A stretch of 64,000 nt of DNA from Linyphia triangularis (taxonomy: Eukaryota; Arthropoda; Arachnida; Araneae; Linyphiidae): the NCBI GenBank assembly GCA_963978545.1, contig OZ021732.1, positions 66,223,214-66,287,213 on the forward strand. The letters run 5' to 3'. This document shows, in pieces, positions 22,864 through 36,342 of the stretch (position 1 is its first letter; every line of letters begins with the position of its first letter). Below the pieces are notes generated by a model, which worked only from the letters and a program-made list of their open reading frames with translations, ran no database searches and was not told where the DNA came from. The translations under genes and the position numbers were made by a program.

Positions 22864-23897
22864 GAAGTAGCTCATATATGACATTATATATAAATACAGT
22901 ATTTAAGTATGTGCTGTGATAAATAATGCTAAACATACTTTATTTCTTCTGTTCCTTTGTAATTCTTATTTATATATGCTATATTATGTATTCTTTAAAT
23001 GATTATTCAATGTTTTTTATCAGGGTGCGTTTTGTTTAAAATGCTTGATTTCTTTGTGTTATGTTTTTAGTAATTTTATTCATAAAAGAAATCTAACGGA
23101 TTTAAAAAGTCTATAAAGGTTATATCGAGTTTATATAATTAAAATTATTCTATGGAGTCCGACTGGCAAGCAACGCAGATATGAAATTTTGAGCGTTGCA
23201 TTAATTGTGAAAATAAGTGTAAATTTTAAATATTTGGAGAAATTATTGATATAAATTATTTAATTTAAGAGAATAAGCTTTATAGTATCTCGTACCTGAG
23301 TTTTAAGGTGGACCGAGGTCCAACTAGTTGTGTATAGCAAGCAATTTAAGGTGCTGGAAGTTTTTTTGTACAAAAGAGTTTTTCTTTATGGACAATTTTG
23401 TCACTCGCACATCGTTTTAAATGTGTTGCATCATAAAGCCATCTACAAAGTAAAAGGATTTTTATCTGTATGAATGTTACTATGTACTCCGGAGATCTGA
23501 AATTTTATCTGCGCTTGTGTATCTTTCAAAACAAAAGCAGTGTTTCATCAATTAACGACTCTCTTCTCTGCTCAAACGTGTTCTTGTGTGAGAGGGTTGT
23601 ACTGTTCTGTGGTCTATAGTGTTGTGTGTTCGAAGGCAAACATCCACGCATTTCTTATTACGTACCAAGGTTCCATGCTCTAAAGTAATTAATTCCCTGC
23701 ATATATATTTTATTATTCAAGTTTTTAACTATATTGTGAACAAATCTATTTTGGATTTTCTGGAATTAAACTGCTGCACACGGTCGCTGTGTCGACCCCA
23801 GTGTGTGTGTGTGATTTTAAGTACTTAAAATGTTATTTTTCTTTTACCACGTTTGCTAATGATTTTATTTTTGACATTCTCAAAGTGTTTCAATAGT

Positions 23898-23903
23898 AAT
23901 AAA
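23898..23903 (+). terminator. Candidate poly(A) signal AATAAA
   Basis: AATAAA followed about 25 bases later by the GU-rich stretch GATGTGGTTTGGTT. This is a good signal pair. Confidence 0.45.
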
Positions 23904-24241
23904 AGTTAATGAAAAGTTTATAATGTAAGATGTGGTTTGGTTCACGTTATTTAGTTATTTGGGATATATTTTATATAAATATATATATATATTTTGCCAA
24001 AGAGTATACAGTGTTTTGAGTAAAATCCAATATCGACCATTTATATAGTAAATGCCAGTTTTTATGAATTGTATTTCAATATCTTAAACTTTCCAATTAA
24101 AAATACTACATATTTTAAGATGTCTTAATTAGTATTTTTGCACTTTAACTAGACATACCACATTTTAGCAATAACAAGCGTAATAACGAAAACAGCATTG
24201 TTACAGAACTAGTTTATAAAATAAAATGTATCATTAATATC

Positions 24242-24301
24242 AATAAATACTTTATTCCTATATGACATGATTTGACAGTTGTCTGTGTTGGTTTCTGTTG
24301 G
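24242..24301 (+). terminator. Candidate distal poly(A) site of MEX3
   Basis: AATAAA at 24242-24247, then a strongly GU-rich downstream element at 24279-24301 (GTTGTCTGTGTTGGTTTCTG). By signal quality it is the best of the three candidates. Transposon-derived repeats begin about 1.3 kb further on. Confidence 0.5.
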
Positions 24302-25539
24302 TACGGGAAACTGGATTGGATCCGATTCGAGATATTACTGGGAATTGAGCTAGTTCCAAGTGAAAATCTTCCGCGTTCACACATATCTCCGCTTTTTATT
24401 TTAGAAGTTCCGCTTTTCTACAATTTTATTTTTAGTGGACTTTATAGGGCTGTTGTTCCACTGTTCTGTACACACATAAGTACACTGGTACTCTTTTACA
24501 TTTTAACTGTTTTCACTCTTGAAACATGCACATTTTAAAAAAACAAAGTCACGGCTTTGGGAGAAGTCACTGTTGCCGAAATATTGCTTATGAAATTTTA
24601 TTATGCAGGCGGGGTGCTGTAGTTTAGTGAAATTAAAAATTTATTTACTTTTGGATTAAATTTAATTTGTATAGTTTGAGTGAAAGTTAATCCATCTTTC
24701 AATGGTAGCACAAAAATTGTCTGCATTTCTGGTTTTTTCGCTAAAAATATACAAAAAATAGTTCATAGAAAATATTTTATTACAGCAAAAGAAATAAATG
24801 TAATTCCAAATGAAATATCGCCAAACCGATTGATGGTCCAAAACTTGCTTTTCAAATGTTGGCGATACATAGCTAGCCCTCTAAAAAGAGAGGCCAGAGA
24901 ACTTATTACCGGTCTGAGTGTACAAATGTAATGATGCTCGAGGCGAAAGTAAATTACAGTTTTGTGTCCATCCGTTATGTAGTTTCCGTTCTGCTGTTTC
25001 TCAAACACAGCTGTTAACGTTAATATGACCTGCACAGCTGCCCTATTATTCTTCCCCTCTGGTGTCATTTTATTCAGCAGTGTTGGATTAGAGGTGTGTT
25101 ATTAAATGTTAGTTTTGGGGAGATCGTAGCTATTAAATGATAGGAGTTGGCTAGTGTCTTAATATAGGTTAGCTTAAAGGCGCCTTCATGTATGCATTTT
25201 TCTGGAAGTTGGAATTGTGCACTTTTTGGTTTTGGCTAATTGGACTTTTTTATATAGAGAAGTCTTTTTCCTGCCAACTAATAGAATAAGAGACTTTATT
25301 TAAAAGATTCTTTACGTATAAATACGATTTTTTAAAAAATATGAAAGTTAGTTTTATATACATGTTTTATCAAGCGCAATTAAAGGATTTTTTTTTAAAT
25401 TTAACTAATACTAAATTACCACATTTATCAATGTAAAGTCACAAAACTTTGTTACATTACACGCTGATCTGAAAACAGGACTAAGAAGAATCTAGGGATG
25501 GGTTTACTAGCTTTAACTTACTCGTCCCTCTTTTGTATT
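24266..25539. other. Non-coding; 101-codon open minus frame of unknown meaning
   Basis: The block 24763-25068 is less AT-rich and open for 101 codons on the minus strand, starting MTPEGKNNRAAVQVILTLTA. There is no recognised domain and no splice support. It could be a regulatory block or chance. Confidence 0.3.
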
Positions 25540-25790
25540 CGTCCAAGAAATCAACCATTATTTTTTATAAGAGCTTCGATTTTTTGTAATCAGAATAAAT
25601 AAAAGATATAGGGATGTGAGAGCATAAATTAATTATAATGAATAAATTTTGAAACGTCGTTTGTCACATATTTTGCTGATAGAGATGTTTTTAAAATTAA
25701 ATGCAAGCACACGCTGACGCAAGAAACAGCGCAATGTTAATGAATATAAGAATTGGCAATGCATATAAAGAATGATTTTTTTTTTTAAAA
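25540..25790 (-). repeat. Interspersed repeat family D, inverted copy
   Basis: Its reverse complement aligns with 63120-63310. Shared blocks include TTCTTTATATGCATTG(T/C)CAA, GACAAACGACGTTTCAAAAT-like and ATTTATGCTCTTACATCC-like phrases. Non-coding. Confidence 0.75.
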
Positions 25791-25919
25791 ATCCCTAGAG
25801 TACAGAAAGTACTACTTTGATTTTATTATTTTACGAAGCAGGGATGGCCTTTGAAGTGTGAGAGATAAGATGCAGTTTTGTTTGAAGATAAAGTCCCCCT
25901 CGTTAATATAACCCATAAA

Positions 25920-26340
25920 CACTAAGTTTTTAATATAAATCTCTTTATATGGATTGCCAATTTTTATGTGCAATTGCTAAAGCTTGGTATCTGGATAATA
26001 GAACGTGTGTAAAAGCTGACAAGTCTGACATAAGGCAAAAGAAACGCATCTTATATTTATTTTGATAAACCAATTTTGGCCACGTGAAAAGAGTTTCGAC
26101 AATGATCGGTTAAATGGGATTTATTATTATTCCAAAGCGTGTGTAAAGCAAACTTTTAGTGAGAGTGGCAGCCCCTAAAATTTGATAGAATGCATTGTCA
26201 TCGAATCTATATGCCAAGTTTCACACCGATTGGAATACGGCAAATGGGCTAATTAGGATTCCGCAGGTTTTCCCAGCAGGCGCAAATATACACACCCATC
26301 CACATACAAAATCCAAGTGAATTAAGAGGATTTAAAAATA
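25920..26340 (+). repeat. Interspersed repeat family D, direct copy
   Basis: Aligns with 63120-63605: ACAATGATCGGTTAA, CTAAAATTTGATA(G/A)AATGCA, TTGTCATCGA, GCCAAGTTTCA, and a terminal AGGATTTAAAAA. Together with 25540-25790 it forms a head-to-head pair. It is probably a piece of a retroelement or non-autonomous element; superfamily not assigned. Confidence 0.75.
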
Positions 26341-29300
26341 GATCTTCCGATGATTATAAATTGTTCATCTTGTATACTTCGTAATTACAGATACGCATCT
26401 TCTTAGGCAATGCTATGTCTTTTGGGGAAATTCTTATATTTTTAATTAGTGGTGAAGGTCTGAAAGATCAGGATTTTAAATCTTCAGATGGATCACAGCT
26501 GAAGAATGGTTAGTGAAAACAATACAACAATGGATATAAAATGCTAAATTTTCTATTGCCACAGAATATTTCTAAAATGAATTTAATGGAGGCATCCCTT
26601 TCCCCTTATTCTCATAGCCTCTGGTTTCCTTTACTTGTGGTTTGCATCTGGTCTGCATAGGAATTTTCGGTATTTTTTTGCCTTTGTTTAACAATTTGGA
26701 TCCTATAAATTTGAAAATTTTTTAGTAAAATTTATTTTCAAAATTATGTTAACAAGTAATCGCGGGGCCTTTTTGACAAACTACCCCCCCCCCCCCCTTT
26801 CGACGGCCCTGAATGGGACTAATGCATGGGTAACTCACAGTCCAACCGCCATATTCGTGGTAAAATGGATCGAGCCTTGTGATTGGTTAATGGATTGTGA
26901 AAATTCTAATTTGTTTTTTAAAAGTGTATAGTAACTGGTCACAAATGCCAATCTTAGTCACACGGTAGAATCCTTCTCAAAATAACTTCTTGCATATGCT
27001 CCATTTGTTAAAAAGAAAATTTCAACTTCTAGGCTAATATTGCGATAAGCATATAAAAGGCTATTTTTGTCTTATCTGATCACACAAAGTCAACTTTCTT
27101 AGCCAAAATTAGAAATTGACGGCTATTTTTTGGGCAATTTGGTAACGTTATTCTTTTTTTTTTTTAAATAAATGGCCAAATGAAATTAATGAAATTTTTT
27201 CTGTTCTGTTATCCAACTATATACTCAATAACAATTAAATATATATATTATGACTATATATATGAATTATATCTATTAATATATTTGACATTGATTTAAA
27301 AGGATGGATTCTAACTAAATTACAACTGTTCAATGATTCTCTATTGTAACTTTTTCTTCAATGAATGTTCAAGATGATGAATACGTAACTCCCTTTAAAA
27401 ATCTCATACAATATGACACTGTCACAAAAATTATATAATTTATTTTCATATAGATTGTGAATGCCAAAACATACCAATAAAAAAAAATCTTCTAACAAAA
27501 TTAAAAATACTCTCAAATCGCTTAACTCAACCCAAGCACATGAAATCTACTTTCTCGACCACCCTGTTTGAAGACCTGGCGATTCCAAGAACCTATTTTG
27601 GTTGAAAAACTCCAAAATCTTTTTCTTTTCACGAAACCCCGTAGTGCTTCCAGAAGAAGGGGGAGGGAGGGAACGTCGAAAAGATTTACAACCCTCTGGA
27701 AAGGGTTGAATTCAAAAAGGAGTGATGGTTCAAAGAAGGGCTGCCCAGGGAACATCCTTTGTTCCATAGATTCCTTTAGCTTTTTCTCTTGGTCATGGCC
27801 AATGTCAAACATCATCACCATCTAGTTTTGAAAGACCTTGTCATTCTTTATTTCGCTGTCTATTCGGAATGAAGAGTTTTAAACAGGTGTGGAAGGCCAT
27901 TCGTCTTTGAAAATACATTCTTTCAGTTATTTCGGAAAATCGGAACGAAGCAAGATTTTCTTACTTACCTTCTTTCTTTGACACTTTAAAAAATAATTAT
28001 AGTTTAAATTTCTTTATTTTTGATGTAAAGGCTATCTGTTTAAAAATCTGCAAACCCAGAAGTTTACAACACCAGATCCATATTTTTCAATTTTCTTTAT
28101 GGTGTGACAATATTTTAGTCCAATAAATATTTTTCAAAGTAGAAAATCTCAATGTACAACTTTAGGAATTACTGAAAATCATTTTAGAAATGCGATGTCG
28201 ATAACATAGATTGAAAATCGAATTTCAAATATTTTGCGCCGATATAATAAATATTCCTACTCGTACAAGGATTATTTTATGCCTCGAAGCCCTTATTGGA
28301 AAAAAAAAAGTAGAATTAACTACCTATTTAAAAAAAATGCCTCAGGGAATTATTTTCAGTGTGATGTAAAATGAAGAATATTATGATAATTTTTGCCTTC
28401 CTATTTACCAGAATGATCCTGTATTTGGCTGACAAATGAATATTATAGTCTACTCTCTTTCCAGAATATGTTTTAAAAAGTAAACACTGAAAAAATATTA
28501 TTGTAATAAATAAAAAAGGACTGAAACCATCAAAATATAGTTAAGATAGGTTAAAAATGGTCAATGGAAGAGATCCGCCCCTTTGCTTCAACTGTGATGT
28601 AACTGCAATTTTTATGGCATGATCTATAACTTCCCCCGGCTAATGCTTCCTAGAATTGACTCCTACTTATCTTATCCAAACAATTGCCCCTCACATTATC
28701 CGCGTGTTTAACCTTTCCCGAGTTTCTTTGTCTGGCAGGCGAATTTCTGTAATAATTTGCCTAGAGGTGAGGCCTTGAATGCGTTCCGAGCGACAGGTGC
28801 AAATTTTCATAGCCCAAAGAATGGCTATATAAACAAATATAATTGGCAAGTCCGGTACAACAGAAGAGTAAAATTGAAACCACCAGAGCGTTCTGTCTGT
28901 TCACCACGCCAATGAATTTAAAAGAAGAAACAAGCAGACGATTTTCAAGAAACAAAAACAAATGGCTACTATATTCTATAGAAGAACATTGATCTCGAGA
29001 TGTGTTGCACGTGTTCCATTCCATTGTTCGTGGTCGGGAAAAGAGAAAGGTGCGCGAAAACGGGTCAGATTTGGAAGTCTTGAAGGTCAAAACCTCCTCG
29101 GATGGTCAAGCACCGCGAGATAACGAAAAGAGGTTTGGCCAGATTTTCTTTTGCCCATTCTTCTCTTCTCTCCCACTGCCAAGGACGAATAGGTCACGGT
29201 GAAAGTTAAAGATGGCTGCTCCGGATAATGAAATGCAAAGAAAAGGAACTCGGACTGCGATTCATTTCGCTGTTTCTTTAGTGGGGTTGTTAATCGCGGA

Positions 29301-30439
29301 GAAGGTTACAGTGAAGTGCTAGGGCTGATTTTGTCACGCAGTGTAACCGCATGTTAATGTTGGGCCGCATAAGTCTAGATTAAATTACAAGACAAGGCTT
29401 GTTTAGTTTTAAATGAGAATTTCATTGTTCACTGCGTGAAAAATTAATTGAAATCTGGTCAAATATAGTGATATCCTATAATTGGCAGTGGTAGAAGTGG
29501 GAAAAGAAAAGTTTGGGATGTTCAAAATTTGGTGGTGACAAGCACACTTCCCCAACGATAAATGTTAATATTTTTATTATAAGATACGAAATTATAACTA
29601 GTAAAGAAATAATTTATACTTCTTAACACTAATTTTGAACAAAGATTCAAAATTAATTATTATTTTAATGAATATTCTGTGACTTAGTTTTTTTTACTTA
29701 GAAGTAAGAGATAAAATGAAGTAATAATTCAACATTACATACATAACTGGTTATTTAGATTAAAATAGTGCTTCCAAATGTGCGCATTTTCATGAAATGA
29801 AATTAATAGATAATAAAAAAAAGTTCTTTAAAAAAAAAATAGCTTGTCTTCATATGAAACAAGAATATAAACTTAACTTAAAAGAAAGTTCCTTCGAAGT
29901 TAAAAGTTGACCAACTGCAACAGTATTTGTAAATAAAAATACTTATATCTTTATACAAAGTAGTACTATACATTTTTATAACAGTTTAATAGACGTATTC
30001 AACATAAATAGTTTTATTTTTACATTTGAAAACTTTTAAATCACTTTTCAGTGTTTTTAGAAGTGGGTGAACGCATGGGTATTTTCTTAAAAGTGATGGA
30101 AGCATCACCCCGCGTCAACCCACACTTCTAGCACTGATAATTCGAGCAGTCGTTAAGGCTTCCTATGACCAATTTATTAGTTATGTAACATGTGTATTGC
30201 GAATCAATAGATTCCTTATCTAAAACTAGGGGCGAGAAACATCGCACAACTTTTAATTGCGCTATAGTACTGATGTCAATTTGTGCCATTTACCGTTTTT
30301 ATATTTTCATCATTTATCTTCGTCAAATAGGTGATTTTGGCGATATACTTTTCCAAAATTCTAATGTTATCTTTTTTTATATGTGAAACTGAGGGGGGGG
30401 GGGGGAGAAAAAATTATTGTTGATGAGGTATGCTCAATT
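26341..30439. other. Non-coding intergenic DNA with GC-richer islands
   Basis: Islands of lower AT content lie at about 27540-27830 and 28720-29360. Both hold open frames of 60-110 codons on one or both strands without domain or splice evidence. A C tract at about 26786-26799 and a G tract near 30391-30404 are present. Candidate regulatory DNA; no gene is supported. Confidence 0.4.
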
Positions 30440-30830
30440 AAATAAAACTCTGTGTTAAAGGGATTTGTTTTTCAACTCTTCACGCCATTAAACTATTTTT
30501 ACGGGAGTTTCGTAGGTGGCGATGTTTAGAGCAACCTTAAGAGGCATTACCACAGCAATTTTTGACAAAATCGTTTGAGCCGTTTTTTAGCAACTACTGA
30601 AAAACATAATTTTTTCAATGGCAGCTACCTTATGCGCATGCGCGATTTTGACAAAAACTTTAATGGTCGGTCCCTGTGCCATCACCAACCCGCACATCAT
30701 ATTTAAACATCGTAAGTCAATTTGTTCGGGAGTTCTCTACAAACAGACATTTTTTGTAGATCACTTTTTTGAAATCAGCATGTTCCAAAACGTGGAGTAA
30801 TGCAAAAAAATCTAAAAATTTTTTTGGATC
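30440..30830 (+). repeat. Interspersed repeat family G, direct copy
   Basis: Matches the reverse complement of 34400-35045 and of 45440-45585. Shared blocks include TTTTTCAACT, GATGTTTAGAGC, GCATTACCA, TTTTTCAATGGC(A/C)GCTACC, TTATGCGCA, TTTTGACAAAAACTTTAATG and CGTTCGGGA. Here it is uninterrupted and shows the empty site for the MITE inserted in the 34-kb copy. Non-coding. Confidence 0.8.
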
Positions 30831-32084
30831 GAACACTATACTTTCATTACCCTATGTATACATATGGGTAAATGAAAGTAATGAATTATATAAGAATTAG
30901 TATTGATGTTCTATTTCGCAGCTTCTTGAAAATATTGCGAGTTTGGTGAGCAAACAACTCCTTGTCTTTACAAAAAAAAAAAAAAAAAAAAAATTTGTTT
31001 GTATTTCAACTAAAAAAAAAAATGCTTTGTTTTGTAAAGTTATTCGATGGATTGACTACACCACAAAGTAACAAAAGTGTGAGATTTTCTTACTAGTATA
31101 TTATCAAAGTTTAGTTTTTTTATATATATATAAGTGACTAGCTGCGTGGCTCCGCGCTGCTAGGGACCCGTTGAAGGACATCTATCAGTTCTGTGTTACA
31201 CAGACTCGGAATTTCAACGGATTAATTGTTGTCGGTGATCAGCTTCCAATCTACTAAAACAGATGCATGGTTTCGTTCATTGTAATAGCGCGCTCTTTCA
31301 TTTTCCAATCGATGCTGTTCTATCTTTATAGAGGTGACTCCCCAGCTCTCTTAGCGGCAGATGCTCTGTACTTAGCATTTAAATCGTTCTTTTCTTTGTT
31401 AGCATATTAACAAATGTTGAAATGATTTCAAAGTTTTCAGGAAATTTCAATAATCTTCTCCGAATCTACGATTGAGGCTGCAAGTGAGGAAGTCAAATTG
31501 TGTCTAAATAATCCGTTGCTTTGCTAGGTTCTATGCATATTTTGATTCACTCTCATCAAATGAAGTTAGATTCAGAATTTAAATGAATCCAGCTAGAAAA
31601 ATATGATAATTTATAATTTTGTAAACATAGAAATAATATTTCCGCTATTAGTTTTTATGCTTAAAAGAATTTTGTATATTTTTCATTATGTACCAAGACA
31701 ACGTTAAACATACTCAACAAAATATGCCTGGTGTCTATAGTGCAACTCTAGCATATGTTTTAAATATAATCATGAAAATGTATATTATACCAAGTTCTTA
31801 ATTTTTTGTTATAAAATAAAACAAAATCTGCAGTAAGAGAAAAATTAGCAGGCATTGAAACGATAGGCGTTATCTATCAAATTGTTCACCAACTGAAAAC
31901 ATATCGCCAAGTGGTATGAATGTAACGTAATTGTACCAATATTGGTCAACGCGGTGCCACCACCTAATGATATAAGGGTTTCACATACGCTTTCTTATAT
32001 TTGATCTTGTGATGGACATATAAATGCACGAACATATAGTTGTAAAATAATTGTGTCGGTAAACGAACTTTCAGAATTCGATAT
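30831..32084. other. Non-coding; possible start of another repeat at about 31139
   Basis: After a TATATATATA run, GTGACTAGCTGCGTGGCTCC begins a GC-richer block of about 250 bases. Its opening resembles the TTAGCTAAATACCCGTG opening of the repeat at 36343. A 20-base A tract lies near 30974. No coding evidence. Confidence 0.4.
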
Positions 32085-32253
32085 CAATGGCGGCTAGTGG
32101 GCTATAGCCTTGCTGTATCTAAATTTATTACTTAAAAACTAAAATTATATATTTTACAATTTTTTAAAATGAAAATCCAATTTCTACGGTAAGTGTAAAA
32201 AAATCATATAAAAGGCAAACTGCATTAATATTTTCGACCACTGGCCGCCACTG
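32085..32253. mobile_element. hAT-type MITE, 169 bp
   Basis: Terminal inverted repeats CAATGGCGGCTAGTGG and CAGTGGCGGCCAGTGG (right end, complement). A perfect 8-bp target-site duplication TTCGATAT flanks it at 32077-32084 and 32254-32261. An 8-bp duplication and C(A)(A/G)TGG-type ends fit the hAT superfamily. No coding capacity. Confidence 0.88.
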
Positions 32254-33255
<1,002 letters not shown>

Positions 33256-33343
33256 TAAAACTTAATACCTAAAGTGTTCATATATTAAACAAAGTTTTAT
33301 CTTGTTATACTGCTAACAAGACTCGTAAACATCAAATGTCTTA

Positions 33344-33400
33344 GGTCTCTTTCACACGGTGTGGAGAGCGATCCGTAACTGTAAAGAGCAAATACCTAAA

Positions 33401-33452
<52 letters not shown>

Positions 33453-33957
33453 ATAATAATAATAATCTAAAAAAAATAATGCAGAAAATTTATTAAAATA
33501 ACCTGTATTACATCACTTAGCAGTGGACCTACCTAGCTTTAAAAGCGGAAAATGTTTCTATTAGTTTACATTTTTAATATATTATAATATTTTTAAAATA
33601 TTTTTCTCATTTCGGCTCCCTTCTCAAAATCACATGTGTGCGATTGCACACGCCTAAGGCTGACTCGGATTAATAGGATGATTCAACAAACACCTATCTA
33701 ATCCGTTTCCATCTGGAATAAAGGAGTTGTAATAACCGTAACCTTCTTTTCTCCATACTTAAATTTTACACATATATTATAAAGTAAAACTTAAAAAATA
33801 ACTAAATACTTTTAATCAACGCTTATTCACATACTGCACTCACTGGGTGAAAATAATAATCAAACTCTTCAAAGATGCGGGCGAAACGTCCGCAGATATG
33901 GGCTCGTGTGAAAAGGCGGCGTTTGCGGGCCCGCGTCCGCACCTTGTGAAAGAGGCC
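33344..33957. mobile_element. PIF/Harbinger-like MITE 1, 614 bp
   Basis: Ends are GGTCTCTTTCACACGGTGTG and, inverted, GGCCTCTTTCACAAGGTGCG. TTA flanks both sides (33341-33343, 33958-33960), which fits the 3-bp TWA duplication of PIF/Harbinger elements. The interior contains a second AT microsatellite (about 33405-33447) and no transposase. Confidence 0.75.
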
Positions 33958-33960
33958 TTA

Positions 33961-34179
33961 GGGCCCTTTCACATTGTACGGATACGAGTGCGGGCCCTCA
34001 AGAAGTTCCCCCAATGTATTTTGAATGGAGCATTTCACACGGTGTGGAAAACAGTCCGCAACTTTGAAACCTTTGTGTGGGTCGCAGAAGCCAGAATTTC
34101 GTGCGGACTGCTGCCTGTATGAGCTCGTTTAAATAGGCATGTGTTTGCGTACCCACTTTAGCACCGTGTGAAAGAGCCC
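33961..34179. mobile_element. PIF/Harbinger-like MITE 2, 219 bp
   Basis: Ends GGGCCCTTTCACATTGTACG and, inverted, GGGCTCTTTCACACGGTGCT. TTA on both sides (33958-33960, 34180-34182). The ends are related to MITE 1 and the left TTA is shared with it, so the two lie directly back to back. Confidence 0.78.
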
Positions 34180-34399
34180 TTAGTGCCGTGCCAAATGTAT
34201 TGATATTCACTACCAACTTTTACTTTCTCAGTTTCGTGCCTTATTGCAATTTCAGATTTAATGCAATTTTTTCTAATCATATTGCATGCCAAAATATTGC
34301 TTCCAAACTTATGAAATTTGGTATCATTTCTAGCAACAATAGTAGGTGATTAACGAAGTTAGAGGTATGATTTTTTTATACTATGTATTAGTGTATCAA

Positions 34400-35045
34400 A
34401 ATTAAGTAAAAAAAATATGGCTTTTTTTCTCTTTGTGATTCTACACGTTTTGGAACGTCCAGACTTCAAAATAGTCTCTCCGTCTGTATTCAAGCATAAT
34501 TCCCGAACGAATTTACCTACTATTATCATGTTTTGTTTATAGTTTAGAGATACTTACGGGACCTGTCATTAAAGTTTTTGTCAAAATTGCACTTGCGCAT
34601 AAGGTAGCGGCCATTGAAAAATTTATGTTTTTTTTAGTAATTGAGGACTAGAAATGGAAAACGACCTAAGTACCAAAAATATCGAAAATCTTTTTTCTAC
34701 GGAAAAATGTTATGAAGACCAAGCTAAACAAACTGGAGAACTCCCAAAGTGCGAACTCCAGTAGCAATAGTTTAAATTCAATCTGGTACTTAGTCATAGC
34801 CTTAAGTACCAATGCGAATGTTTTTCATTTTTCGGCTCTACTGAAAAAATTTCATTTTTGGACTTAGGTCGTTTTCTATTTCTAGTCCTCAATTGTCGAA
34901 AAACGTCTTTAACAACTTTTTGACGAAAATCGCTGGGTAATTAATGGTAATGCGTTTTAAAATGCTCTAAACATCTCCACCTCCAAAATTCTTGAAGAAA
35001 TTCAATAAAGGCGTAAACATTGAAAATCTTGTTCCTTTAACGCAA
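34400..35045 (-). repeat. Interspersed repeat family G, inverted copy carrying a MITE
   Basis: Reverse-complement match to 30440-30830, split by the 248-bp MITE at 34643-34890. Blocks on both sides of the MITE line up with continuous sequence in the 30-kb copy. Confidence 0.8.
34643..34890. mobile_element. TIR MITE nested in repeat G, 248 bp
   Basis: Perfectly placed inverted ends: GAGGACTAGAAATGGAAAAC with GACCTAAGT, against GAGGACTAGAAATAGAAAAC with GACCTAAGT on the other strand. AATT flanks both sides (34639-34642, 34891-34894). The 30.6-kb copy of the host repeat lacks the insert. Non-coding; superfamily not assigned. Confidence 0.85.
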
Positions 35046-36342
35046 ATAGAGATTTAGATTAGAACATGAAGTTTTTTTTTTGGTAAGACTTCCCGCCAAT
35101 TTTGTTGTCATACGTACTTGTTTTAAAAAAAATTCTCTAAATTGAGAGGGTTTTTCGCTGTCGTCAACATAAGCAGTCATTAAATGTCGACAAATTAAAA
35201 CAGAACAGCAATAGAAACGTATGCAAAAGCGACATTTTAGTGACAGTAACTGTCTAAATCCATCTTGCTTATTCATAGTTATTTCATAATCAGGATTTAA
35301 ACTTGCCTGTAAAAAAAATGCCTATCTCGAAGGACGCACGACTTTTTTAAATTACACTTTTGGAAGATAAATTATGTCTCGAAATTGAATCGGTTGCCAG
35401 AATCAATTATACTTAAATGACATTTGAAGAAATTGTTGTCTTCACAAATGTTCTGAGAAATAATCAAGATTCATTTCTTACAAAATTGTGATGGAACTGC
35501 CATCACAAAAATAGAAATCAATCATAACTTAACAAGAACTAATTTCTATAATTTCTGCCGGCAAATTGCAGCAAATGAATATTTCATGAATTTTCTTTTC
35601 ATTTCACTGAATTCCGTTACCATCTCTGGATGTGGGTTTCAAGGTTTCATTAGCGACATTTGCACTTCAAAGAGAATAGATCTAGCATTCGTATTTTATG
35701 GGATTCGAATAAAAAAAGAATGTCACAAGATTGAAATACATCGGCATTCGATTACCCATTTAGATATCTGTGAATATTTTTAGTGTTCTGTACCCAACAA
35801 AGGTAAAAAATGGTATACTTATGGAATCTCTTGGATATCAGTCTCTTCGTCCGAAATAGTTACACTCGAATAACACGAGAACAGTTGGACGATTAAAATT
35901 TAATTTGGCACACAGCTAAACAGTATTTACCCAAACAAAAGTATATTGGAAATTCTTATAGAATTTTTTATGAAAAAAAATCAGATATGAAATGGAATCT
36001 ACAGTTGAGAGAATCTCTAATATCGGATCTCACATATCGGCCTAGTATGATTTGCTGATTACGAAAAAGCAAAATCTTGTTGGTGTCTTCAGAGGCATAC
36101 TAGGAGACAAAAAATCGGCCCAGTACTTTAGATTTATGCCGGCTAAAATTTTCAATATAATTATTAATGACATTTCCATAATTACTGTTAGTAATAAAAT
36201 AATCCTATTAATAAACTAAATAGTTAATTTTAATAATTAATATATTACTGAATGTCATATAATTAATATATTATTCAATGTTTTATAATTAATATACTAT
36301 TTAATGTTATATAATTAATATATTATTTAATGTTATATAATT
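35046..36342. other. Non-coding; small family D piece and short AT-rich tandem units
   Basis: AAAGCGACATTTTAGTGACA plus GTAACTGTC at about 35226-35262 matches family D at 63423. At 36233-36342 the unit AATGTTATATAATTAATATATTATTT recurs in tandem about four times with changes. No gene. Confidence 0.5.

Larger units (their letters stand above)
20468..24265 (+). other. Probable long MEX3 3' UTR
   Basis: About 3.8 kb directly after the MEX3 stop. It is AT-rich but holds none of the transposon families seen elsewhere in the window. Three AATAAA signals lie at 22653-22658, 23898-23903 and 24242-24247. ATTTA-type AU-rich words, one Pumilio-type TGTAAATA and one Brd-box-like AGCTTTA (about 21409-21415) are present. 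Long 3' UTRs are usual in MEX3 genes. Which signal is used cannot be decided from sequence. Confidence 0.55.
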
